Shown one piece after another: positions 1-5,557 of a stretch of 8,848 nt of DNA. The DNA is from Planctomycetia bacterium. GTDB taxonomy: Bacteria > Planctomycetota > Planctomycetia > Pirellulales > UBA1268. The stretch's first letter is position 1, and each line of letters starts with the position of its first letter. The notes under the pieces were generated by a model that was given only the letters and a program-made list of their open reading frames with translations, was not told where the DNA came from and did no database searches. The stretch lies in contig RFUD01000072.1 of the NCBI GenBank assembly GCA_009923125.1, positions 1 through 8,848 of the forward strand. The letters run 5' to 3'. Made by a program: the position numbers and the translations under genes.

Positions 1-21
1 AGCGCAGGCACATCCGAGCGA

Positions 22-180
22 GCCGGAGCCTGGAGGGCGGAGGCGAACGTCCGGCGAGACGGTACGGGGTAACCCCGAGCCGGCGCGGGCGCGTTGAGGC
101 ATGACAGGCTGGAGCCTGTCGTACGGCAAGCGAGACGCTTGCCCCACAGGGCGGCAATCGCTGTGCCGAACAGGATTGCC
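22..180. repeat. Cluster of tandem hairpins (interspersed palindromic repeat)
   Basis: Five inverted repeats follow one another with little space between. GCCGGA (22-27) pairs with TCCGGC (50-55), with an inner GCCT/AGGC pair. CGGGG (65-69) pairs with CCCCG (73-77). GACAGGCT (103-110) pairs with AGCCTGTC (113-120). GGCAAGCG (125-132) pairs with CGCTTGCC (136-143). GGCAATC (153-159) pairs with GATTGCC (174-180), with an inner CTGT/ACAG pair. The fourth hairpin plus its CCAC tail (125-147) recurs exactly, in reverse complement, at 4334-4356, so this is an interspersed family rather than a local accident. No reading frame in 1-180 is supported. The hairpins may also end transcription from a gene left of the window, but no T-run is present. 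Confidence 0.75.
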
Positions 181-318
181 AGGTCCGGGCCCGGCACTGC
201 CGCTTTTTGCAAAGCGACCGGAGCATTTTGCCCGGGTCGCCGCCGGTCCGCCCACGCCGGTCGCCGCCTGAGCCGCGCCGCGCGGCGGGATTGTCGCGGT
301 TGGTGGGTTGATGCCGAT
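181..318 (+). promoter_or_regulatory. Upstream region of ECF sigma gene with possible activator sites
   Basis: No gene is seen here. The near-palindrome GCTTTTTGCAAAGC lies at 202-215. A related word, CATTTTGC (224-231), lies 21 bases (two helical turns) after CTTTTTGC (203-210). These AT-rich pockets stand out in very GC-rich sequence and sit about 90-120 bases upstream of the sigma-54-type -24 element, where enhancer-binding proteins usually bind. A direct repeat GGTCGCCGCC occurs at 235-244 and 259-268. The activator-site role is inference. Confidence 0.35.
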
Positions 319-335
319 TTGGCACGACGGATGCA
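319..335 (+). promoter_or_regulatory. Candidate sigma-54 (RpoN) promoter
   Basis: The sequence TTGGCACGACGGATGCA matches the sigma-54 consensus TTGGCACG-N4-TTGCW at all but one of the fixed bases (ATGC instead of TTGC). The invariant GG (321-322) and GC (333-334) are exactly 10 bases apart, as the family requires. Transcription would start near 345-347, giving a very short leader that still contains the AGGAG ribosome binding site (350-354) of the sigma gene at 363. Confidence 0.6.
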
Positions 336-362
336 CTACGGCGTGGCCCAGGAGAAAAACTC

Positions 363-1001
363 ATGGCCACCATTCCTGTCCGCGACATCACGACGACCGA
401 CGAGGAATTGTTCAGCCGGTTCCGGAATGCCGGTGACCTCACCGCCTACGAGGCTCTGGTGCACCGGTACGAGGCGCCGCTGTTCGGCTACCTGCACCGC
501 TATCTGGGCAACGCCGAGATCGCGGAGGAGGTGTTTCAGGCGACGTTTCTGCGGCTGTACACGCGGCACGAGCAGTTCGCGGAAGGCCGGGCCTTCCGCC
601 CCTGGCTGTATGCGATCGCCACCCACAAGGCGATCGACGCCCAGCGGCAGGAGCGGCGACACCGGCGGGCGGTGCACGAAGGAGTCGGCTGCTGTGGCGG
701 CGACGGCGCGAGCCTGCTGGAGGCCGTGCCGGCGGCGGGGCTGACGCCGGCCGAGCAGGTGGGGGATCGCGAAGAGGGACGGCGGATGCAGGCCGCGGTC
801 GAGAGCCTGTCGGAGGTGCAGCGCAGGGCCGTGCAACTGGTCTATGGCCAGGGTCTGGCGTACAGCGACGCGGCGGCCATCCTGGGCGTGCCGGTTGGGA
901 CGGTGAAGAGCCGCCTCCACTCGGCGCTGGCGGCGCTCGGCCGCATCTGGGGCGTGGCCCCGCCGCGGCGGGCCTATGCCCTGGCCGCCAAGCCGGCCTG
1001 A
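363..1001 (+). CDS. RNA polymerase sigma factor, sigma-70 family, ECF type
   Basis: This 212-residue cytoplasmic protein should direct RNA polymerase to a small set of promoters. Sigma region 2 spans about residues 15-100, with the typical stretch around AEIAEEVFQATFLRLY (51-66) followed by FRPWLYAIATHKAID (78-92). A linker of about 45 residues, including an unusual GCCGGDG (109-115), leads to region 4 at about 143-196, whose helix-turn-helix is visible in AYSDAAAILGVPVGTVKSRL (166-185). The start is well supported: AGGAG (350-354) lies 8 bases before the ATG. No anti-sigma factor or zinc-finger protein gene follows; the next 180 bases are repeat sequence. The promoter at 319-335 suggests sigma-54 control. 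The family is secure; the ECF subgroup and regulon are not known. Confidence 0.93.
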   Translation: MATIPVRDITTTDEELFSRFRNAGDLTAYEALVHRYEAPLFGYLHRYLGNAEIAEEVFQATFLRLYTRHEQFAEGRAFRPWLYAIATHKAIDAQRQERRHRRAVHEGVGCCGGDGASLLEAVPAAGLTPAEQVGDREEGRRMQAAVESLSEVQRRAVQLVYGQGLAYSDAAAILGVPVGTVKSRLHSALAALGRIWGVAPPRRAYALAAKPA

Positions 1002-1043
1002 CTCCCGGGCCCCCGAGCCGGATCGGGCGCACTGAGGGAAAGC

Positions 1044-1158
1044 ATGGCAGGCTCGAGCGTGTCCCACGGCACGTGCCGTGCCGAACAGGACTGGCTTCCA
1101 GCTGTCGGAGCCGCTGGCTTCCGCCGCACCGACACCCCTACGATTCCTTCGAGGGGTG
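1044..1158. repeat. Diverged interspersed palindromic repeat
   Basis: This gene-free stretch resembles the 101-180 element. ATGGCAGGCTCGAGCGTGTC (1044-1063) parallels ATGACAGGCTGGAGCCTGTC (101-120), and both copies carry GTGCCGAACAGGA followed by a T/C difference (163-175; 1078-1090 lacks only part of the first bases). In place of the middle hairpin there is a perfect 16-base palindrome, CACGGCACGTGCCGTG (1065-1080). A further inverted repeat pairs CACCCCT (1133-1139) with AGGGGTG (1152-1158). The role is unknown. Confidence 0.6.
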
Positions 1159-1190
1159 CAGCCGTGGAACTCGGGGTGCAGCCATGGAAC
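1153..1190 (+). repeat. Two tandem copies of an 18-base unit, period 20
   Basis: GGGGTGCAGCCGTGGAAC (1153-1170) and GGGGTGCAGCCATGGAAC (1173-1190) differ at one base and are separated by TC. The second copy supplies both the purine-rich stretch and the ATG (1184) of the COQ4-like gene, so that gene's translation start lies inside repeat sequence. Confidence 0.8.
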
Positions 1191-1888
1191 CCGCCTGGCG
1201 ACGCTGGAATCCGGGGCTCGACAACGACGCACAGACGCTCCGTGAGGTGCTCGCCACACTCCCGGCCGCGCCCCCGGATGCCATCCCCTGGATCGTGCGG
1301 CTGTTCGAGAACCCGCGGGGCTGGCTGCGTCTCCATGGGGCCATCGACCTCCCCCATCACGACATGATTCACGTGCTGCTCGGTCGCGGGCTGCTGGGCC
1401 AGGACGAGGCGTTCGTGATCGGGTTCACGATGGGCGCCACGAAGGCCGTGGGGAGGCTGGAGCAGGCGTGGTTCAAGTTCGTGGTGGCATGGCTGTATCC
1501 CGTGCCGTACCGAATTCCGCGACGCATTCTGGCGGCCTACGACCTGGGCATCGAGGCCGGCCGCACGATGGGCGTGAAGAACCTCCACCTCGCGCTGCGG
1601 GACGACCTGCTCGACCGCCCCCTCGGCGAGACACGCAGGCTGCTGGGCATCGACGCCGCACGGCTCCGCGAGACCTACGCCCGGGAGCGGGAGGCGCTGC
1701 CCGACACGGCGGCGAGCCGGCGACTTCCCGAGGCACCTCCGCGGGACACAACGCCGGCCGTGCCAGGCCAGGCCCGGCACTCCGCCCCGGGTGCGGCGGG
1801 TCCGTGGGCGACGGCCGCCAATCAGCCGAACGTGATCAGGACGACGGCATCCTCATCGTCGTCGAAGGGATCGAAGTCGCCGTCATAG
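1184..1888 (+). CDS. COQ4-like protein (coenzyme Q biosynthesis COQ4 family)
   Basis: The 234-residue product carries the COQ4 metal motif HDxxH-x11-E exactly: H59, D60, H63 and E75 in LPHHDMIHVLLG and what follows. Downstream, YPVPYRIPRRILAAYDLGIE (105-124) and the PLGETRRLLGI segment (146-156) fit the later helices of the family. In eukaryotes and some bacteria COQ4 acts in ubiquinone synthesis and has been linked to removal of the C1 carboxyl of the ring. I see no other ubiquinone gene nearby. The ATG at 1184 is chosen because family-like sequence begins soon after and GGGG (1173-1176) can serve as ribosome binding site; a GTG at 1073 would translate repeat DNA. The tail from about residue 176 is low-complexity with atypical codons, and its last 22 codons run opposite the small minus-strand gene. 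It may be a read-through extension. Confidence 0.72.
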   Translation: MEPAWRRWNPGLDNDAQTLREVLATLPAAPPDAIPWIVRLFENPRGWLRLHGAIDLPHHDMIHVLLGRGLLGQDEAFVIGFTMGATKAVGRLEQAWFKFVVAWLYPVPYRIPRRILAAYDLGIEAGRTMGVKNLHLALRDDLLDRPLGETRRLLGIDAARLRETYAREREALPDTAASRRLPEAPPRDTTPAVPGQARHSAPGAAGPWATAANQPNVIRTTASSSSSKGSKSPS

Positions 1889-1926
1889 GGGCCAAAGACG
1901 TGGGGGCGATCGGGGTGGGGATGCAT
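1822..1926 (-). CDS. Small acidic protein of 34 residues, unknown function
   Basis: I do not recognise this protein. It begins MHPHPDRPHVFGPYDG, continues with an Asp/Glu-rich centre (DFDPFDDDEDA, about residues 17-27) and ends in a hydrophobic VVLITFG. The case for a real gene is a textbook ribosome binding site, AGGAG 8 bases before the ATG on the minus strand (rc of 1935-1939), the same spacing as the sigma gene, and codon use like its neighbours (GAC, GTC, TTC, CTG, ATC favoured). It overlaps the 3' end of the COQ4-like gene tail to tail by 67 bases and diverges from the aminotransferase gene. There is no signal peptide; with seven Asp/Glu in a row of eleven, metal or basic-protein binding is possible but is only inference. 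Confidence 0.5.
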   Translation of the reverse strand: MHPHPDRPHVFGPYDGDFDPFDDDEDAVVLITFG

Positions 1927-1981
1927 GGCTGTGGCTCCTGGAAAACCCACTCCACCATGGCGGCCGAGGGGAATCAAATGG

Positions 1982-2010
1982 TTGGAAACCCCCGGTGGAA
2001 GCGGTATGTT
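1982..2010 (+). promoter_or_regulatory. Candidate sigma-70-type promoter for the aminotransferase operon
   Basis: TTGGAA (1982-1987) and TATGTT (2005-2010) are separated by exactly 17 bases; each matches four of six consensus bases. Transcription would start near 2017, leaving a leader of about 57 bases. Confidence 0.4.
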
Positions 2011-2014
2011 TCGC

Positions 2015-2049
2015 GGGTCCGGCCGCGCCGGATCGACGCGTCCGGACCC
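2015..2049 (+). repeat. Inverted repeat in the aminotransferase leader
   Basis: GGGTCCGG (2015-2022) pairs perfectly with CCGGACCC (2042-2049) across a 19-base loop that contains CCGCGCCGG. It lies between the candidate promoter and the AGGAAGGGG ribosome binding site (2056-2064). It could be an operator or an RNA hairpin; no T-run follows, so it is not a standard attenuator. Confidence 0.5.
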
Positions 2050-2073
2050 CCGCGCAGGAAGGGGTCTCTCTGC

Positions 2074-3348
2074 ATGCCCCGCCCGCCTCTCCTCTCCATG
2101 GCCACCATCACGACGCCCGCCGCCGACCCCTGGTTCCAGGACCGCTTCGCCGAACGGATCGGCGGGGCCAATTACGGCAAGGGCAACGAGATCTACAAGT
2201 TCGAGCTGATCAAGCGGGCCAAGCGGAAGGCGCTGGCCGACCATCCCGAGCGCAGGATGCTCGACTTCGGGATCGGTGAAAACGACGAGATGGCCCCCGA
2301 GAGCGTGCGGGCCGTGATGCGCCGCGAGGTTGATCGGCCCGAGAACCGCGGCTACGCCGACAACGGCATCGCCGCCTACAAGGAGGCGGTGGCCCGATTC
2401 ATGCAGCGGGAGTTCGGCGTCACCCTCGATCCGGTCACCGAGGTGAACCACTGCATCGGTTCGAAGACGGCCTACGCGATGCTGCCGGCGGCATTCATCA
2501 ACCCCGGCGACGTCACGCTCATGACGGTGCCGGGGTATCCGGTGGCCGGCACGGCCACCCGCTGGTTCGGAGGCGTCGTCCACAGGCTGCCGCTCCTGCC
2601 GGAGCACGACTTCTTCCCCGATCTCGACGGCATTCCCGCCGACGTGCTCGCGAGGACCAAGCTCCTCGTTCTCTGCTATCCCAACAGCCCGACCGGCAAG
2701 ACCGCCACGCGGGCGTTCTACGAGAAGGTGGTGGACTGGGCCCACAGGCACCGGGTGATCGTGGTCCAGGACGCGGCCCACATCATGCTTTCCTACGACG
2801 ACGAGCCGCTGTCGTTCCTGTCGATCGACGGGGCGAAGGAAGTGGGCGTGGAAGTGCACTCGATGTCGAAGGGCTTCCACATGATCGGTTGGCGGCTGGG
2901 ATGGGTCTGCGGCCACGAGAAGATCGTGCGGGCCTTCGCCGACGTGAAGGACAACTGCGACTCGGGCCAGTTCATGGCGATCCAGAAGGCCGGCGCCGCG
3001 GCGTTGGATGACGCCGGCATCCCGAAACGCGTGCGCGAGAAGTATCGCCGCCGACTGGAGAAGCTCGTCGGCGTGCTTCGGGCCGTGGGCTTCGACTGCG
3101 AGATGCCCGGCGGCACCTACTTTCTCTACACGAGGAGCCCGAAGGGCGCCGGCGACCGTGCCTTCGCCACCGCGCAGGACGCCAGCCAGTTCCTGATCCA
3201 CGACCTCTCCATCTCGACGGTGCCGTGGGACGACTGCGGCGCGTACCTCAGGTTCTCCGCCACCTACGAGGCGGAGGACGAGTCGGCCGAGGACGACCTC
3301 ATGGCCGAGGCCCACGCGCGGCTCTCGCGGGCCCGGCTCAAGTTCTGA
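2074..3348 (+). CDS. dapL: Class I/II PLP aminotransferase, probable LL-diaminopimelate aminotransferase
   Basis: The 424-residue product is close to the usual DapL length. It should convert tetrahydrodipicolinate to LL-diaminopimelate with glutamate as donor, feeding lysine and peptidoglycan synthesis in the cytoplasm. DapL-like features are FGIGENDEMAPESV (65-78), ENRGYADNGIAAYKEAVARF (90-109), the PLP-binding YPNSPTG (202-208, Asn204), Asp233, and the Schiff-base lysine Lys266 in SMSKGFHMIGWRLGW (263-277). A C-terminal arginine sits in YLRFSATYE (391-399). The residue three after Asp233 is His236, where related enzymes usually have Tyr. The start at 2074 is preferred because AGGAAGGGG ends 9 bases before it; ATG 2098 would give 416 residues. 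The frame stays open far upstream, but that stretch is the wrong frame of the COQ4-like gene. Substrate is inferred from family resemblance. Confidence 0.78.
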   Translation: MPRPPLLSMATITTPAADPWFQDRFAERIGGANYGKGNEIYKFELIKRAKRKALADHPERRMLDFGIGENDEMAPESVRAVMRREVDRPENRGYADNGIAAYKEAVARFMQREFGVTLDPVTEVNHCIGSKTAYAMLPAAFINPGDVTLMTVPGYPVAGTATRWFGGVVHRLPLLPEHDFFPDLDGIPADVLARTKLLVLCYPNSPTGKTATRAFYEKVVDWAHRHRVIVVQDAAHIMLSYDDEPLSFLSIDGAKEVGVEVHSMSKGFHMIGWRLGWVCGHEKIVRAFADVKDNCDSGQFMAIQKAGAAALDDAGIPKRVREKYRRRLEKLVGVLRAVGFDCEMPGGTYFLYTRSPKGAGDRAFATAQDASQFLIHDLSISTVPWDDCGAYLRFSATYEAEDESAEDDLMAEAHARLSRARLKF

Positions 3349-3386
3349 CCGATCTTCCCGCCCATCGTTCCCGGAGTGCCGGCCCC

Positions 3387-4331
3387 ATGACAGCGACCCA
3401 TCGTGTTCTCCTCGTGATCCTCGTCGGCCTGGCCCTGCTCGCACCGGTCGCCGGCTGCGGTGGCACGAAGAAGAAGACGAAGAAGGGCGGCCTGACCGTG
3501 AAGCAGCAGCTGGAGAAAGCGGAGAAGGAGTCCACTCCCGACCGCCAGGCCGCCGCCTACCTGAAGGTGGCGAGGAAGCAGTTGGCCTCGGGCGACAGGA
3601 CCGGCGCGAAGGACTCCGCCCGGAAGGCGCTCGACAAGGTGTCGGGCGAGGGCGAGGCCGGGCAGTTCGCGCCGCGGCTCGTCGAGATCGCGGCGTTCCT
3701 CGCCGAGTCGGGGGAGAAGAAGCCTGCCAAGGACGCGCTCGTGAAGGCGGTCGGCCTGGCCGCGAAGATCGACGATCCGGTGCGCCGGGCGGGCGTGCTC
3801 TCCGAAGCGGGGGGCGTGTACGGGGACAAGGCCAAGGGCATCGGCGACGGGAAGGCCGCGCGGGACGCGCTGGCGGAGGCGACGAAGGCCGCCGACGCCG
3901 CCGACGAGCGGTTTCGTGCCGAGGCGCTGGCGGCGGTGGCGTTGGGCTACACGCGGAGCGGGCTCGCCGACGCCGCCAGCGACATGGTGGGCAGGCTCGA
4001 GGAGGCGGCGAAGGGGCTCGAGGAACCGCGGGCCAAGGCGGAGGCGCTCGCCGCGGCGGCCAATGTGAAGGCCCAGACGGGCAAGCAGGACCAGGCGAAG
4101 GCGTTGCTCGACGAGGCGGCCAAGGCGGCCAAGAGCGTGGAGCGGGCCGAGAGCAAGGCCTATGCGTTGCTCGCCGTGGCCACGGCGCTCGACGCCAACG
4201 GCGCGACGAAAGAGGCGCTCGCCCTGCTGAAGCAGGCCGACAAGGCGGCCAACAAGGTGGGTGAGCCCGACGCGATGAAGACGATCGTGGACAAGGTCCG
4301 GGCGCTGACGATGGCCCTCGAGAAGAAGTGA
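3387..4331 (+). CDS. Lipoprotein with about six helical (TPR-like) repeats
   Basis: This 314-residue protein starts with a lipoprotein signal: a short basic start, a hydrophobic stretch (residues 7-20) and the lipobox VAGC with the lipidated Cys24. Next come a Lys-rich patch (29-33) and a long Ala/Lys/Glu-rich helical region. Units of about 40 residues recur: AEAL at 178-181, AEAL at 218-221 and AYAL at 258-261 are exactly 40 apart, each followed by a Gly turn and a second helix ending in an AAK-type stretch. Earlier units (about 53-90, 95-131, 132-174) are looser. Such alpha-solenoids usually serve as protein-binding scaffolds. It follows the aminotransferase gene by 38 bases, with GGAG (3373-3376) 10 bases before the ATG, so the two are probably co-transcribed. 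No specific function can be given. Confidence 0.85.
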   Translation: MTATHRVLLVILVGLALLAPVAGCGGTKKKTKKGGLTVKQQLEKAEKESTPDRQAAAYLKVARKQLASGDRTGAKDSARKALDKVSGEGEAGQFAPRLVEIAAFLAESGEKKPAKDALVKAVGLAAKIDDPVRRAGVLSEAGGVYGDKAKGIGDGKAARDALAEATKAADAADERFRAEALAAVALGYTRSGLADAASDMVGRLEEAAKGLEEPRAKAEALAAAANVKAQTGKQDQAKALLDEAAKAAKSVERAESKAYALLAVATALDANGATKEALALLKQADKAANKVGEPDAMKTIVDKVRALTMALEKK

Positions 4332-4333
4332 TT

Positions 4334-4396
4334 GTGGGGCAAGCGTCTCGCTTGCCGGAGTGGGGGCTGCATTGGCGACCGGGACGGTCGCCCCAC
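4334..4396. repeat. Nested double-hairpin element between convergent genes
   Basis: The outer arms GTGGGGC (4334-4340) and GCCCCAC (4390-4396) enclose two perfect hairpins: GGCAAGCG/CGCTTGCC (4338-4345, 4349-4356) and GGCGACC/GGTCGCC (4374-4380, 4386-4392). The first half is the exact reverse complement of 125-147. It lies in the 71-base gap between the lipoprotein gene and the convergent photolyase gene and could stop transcription from both sides, though it lacks a T-run. Its layout is like REP/BIME elements of other bacteria. Confidence 0.75.
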
Positions 4397-4402
4397 AGCC
4401 CG

Positions 4403-5518
4403 CTACTTGAGCGTCTTGAGCGCCGCGAGGGCGAGCTTCCGCGCCTCGGCGTGATCGACGATCGGCTCCGGGTAGTCTTCGGCGTCGGCTCCTGCCCACC
4501 GCTTGACGTACGCCCCGTCGGGATCGAACTTTTCCGCCTGGCTCGTGGGATTGAAGATCCGGAAGTAGGGCGCGGCGTCGGCGCCGCAGCCCGCCGCCCA
4601 CTGCCAGCCGAGCGTGTTGGCCGCGAGATCGGCATCGACGAGCGTGTCCCAAAACCACCTCGCCCCTTCGAGCCACGAGATGCGGAGATCCTTGACGAGG
4701 AAGCTGGCCACGATCATCCGGACGCGGTTGTGCATCCAGCCGGTGGCCCACAGCTGCCGCATCCCGGCATCGACGATCGGGAAACCGGTGCGGCCGCGCT
4801 GCCAGGCGCGGAGGCCCACCGGGTCTTCGGCCCAGGGAAACCGCGCGTAGTCGGCCACGCCCCGCTCCACGAACCGCTCGAGCCGCGTGGCCGCGCCCGC
4901 CTCGCCGGGCGACCAGGTCTTCCGCATCGTGCCCGCCCAGTCGATCGCGGGCAGGAGATCGAGCGCTTCGAGCGACACGCCCTGCGGCTGCTTCTCCGCG
5001 GCACGGATCTTCGTGGGCGCCGCCACCGGCTCCGCCGGCTCGTCGCGGGCGAGCAGCGTGCGCCAGAACGGGGAAAACACCTGATACGGTTTTCCCTGCT
5101 TCGTGGCCACGTGCATCGGCTCGTAGAGCAGGGAGCCGTTGAAACTCTCCACTTCGAGGCCGGCGGTGGCGAGGGCCTTCTTGATGCCGGTGTCGCGCAT
5201 GATCACGGCCGGCTCATAGCGCCGGTTCCAGGCCACGTGCGTGGCCCCTGTTTCCTTCACGAGCTTCAGCAGGACGTCGAGCGACGGGCCGCGGCGGATC
5301 ACGAGCGGGGCGCCGGCCTTTGCGAAGGCTGTCGTGAGCTTGTCGAGCGACTGATGCAGCCACCACCGCGAGGCGGCCCCCGGGTCCCAGGGGGCCTCTT
5401 CCTCGGGAGCCCAGATGAACACCGGCACGACCGCGCCACGGGCCGCCGCGGCGATCAGGGCGGGGTTGTCGTCGAGCCGAAGGTCGCGGCGCAGCCAGAG
5501 GATGGTGGTCGGTGTCAT
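4403..5518 (-). CDS. Class I photolyase/cryptochrome homologue with two internal deletions
   Basis: Photolyases use blue light and FADH- to split pyrimidine dimers. This 371-residue protein is about 100 shorter than usual. The antenna domain is complete (residues 1 to about 130, starting MTPTTILWLRRDLRLDDNPA), and so is the C-terminal FAD half: TGFPIVDAGMRQL (244-256), the WMHNRVRM segment (261-268), and DADLAANTLGWQWAAG (295-310) with Asn301 and the Trp pair. However, VADYA (221-225) runs straight into RFPWAEDP (226-233). In class I enzymes about 80-95 residues lie between these, including the TSxLSP FAD-phosphate loop and the ELxWREF segment. A second gap after KRW (339-341) lacks the usual PEL...IHxPW stretch of about 24 residues. 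Both gaps keep the frame. It may be non-photolyase, repurposed or decaying. It lies 39 bases after the antiporter gene, probably in one transcript. Confidence 0.85.
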   Translation of the reverse strand: MTPTTILWLRRDLRLDDNPALIAAAARGAVVPVFIWAPEEEAPWDPGAASRWWLHQSLDKLTTAFAKAGAPLVIRRGPSLDVLLKLVKETGATHVAWNRRYEPAVIMRDTGIKKALATAGLEVESFNGSLLYEPMHVATKQGKPYQVFSPFWRTLLARDEPAEPVAAPTKIRAAEKQPQGVSLEALDLLPAIDWAGTMRKTWSPGEAGAATRLERFVERGVADYARFPWAEDPVGLRAWQRGRTGFPIVDAGMRQLWATGWMHNRVRMIVASFLVKDLRISWLEGARWFWDTLVDADLAANTLGWQWAAGCGADAAPYFRIFNPTSQAEKFDPDGAYVKRWAGADAEDYPEPIVDHAEARKLALAALKTLK

Positions 5519-5557
5519 GGCCCGATTGTAGGCCGTTGCCGTTCCGGCGACGGCCGA

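Noticed and set aside
22..55. Group II intron domain, suggested by GAGCCGG...ACGTCCGGC
   Set aside because: The hairpin words are similar, but no domain V, intron boundary or reverse transcriptase is present in the window.
1..96. Tail of an upstream gene ending at TAA 70-72 or TGA near 94-96
   Set aside because: Two frames are open to the window edge but neither gives recognisable protein, and hairpins occupy the region.
94..744. 216-codon plus-strand frame overlapping the sigma factor gene
   Set aside because: It begins in hairpin repeats and is Arg-rich; the sigma factor frame is unmistakable in this region.
1065..1080. 16-base perfect palindrome as a regulator binding site for the COQ4-like gene
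   Set aside because: It lies within a diverged copy of the interspersed repeat, so its symmetry is explained by the repeat.
1468..2073. Long N-terminal extension of the aminotransferase
   Set aside because: It reads the wrong frame of the COQ4-like gene and then the intergenic region; family similarity and the ribosome binding site support the start at 2074.
1822..4635. Stop-free 937-codon minus-strand frame opposite the aminotransferase and lipoprotein genes
   Set aside because: It spans two well-supported plus-strand genes and is low-complexity Arg/Pro/Ser sequence. Only its last 34 codons, with their own ATG and AGGAG site, are kept as a candidate gene.
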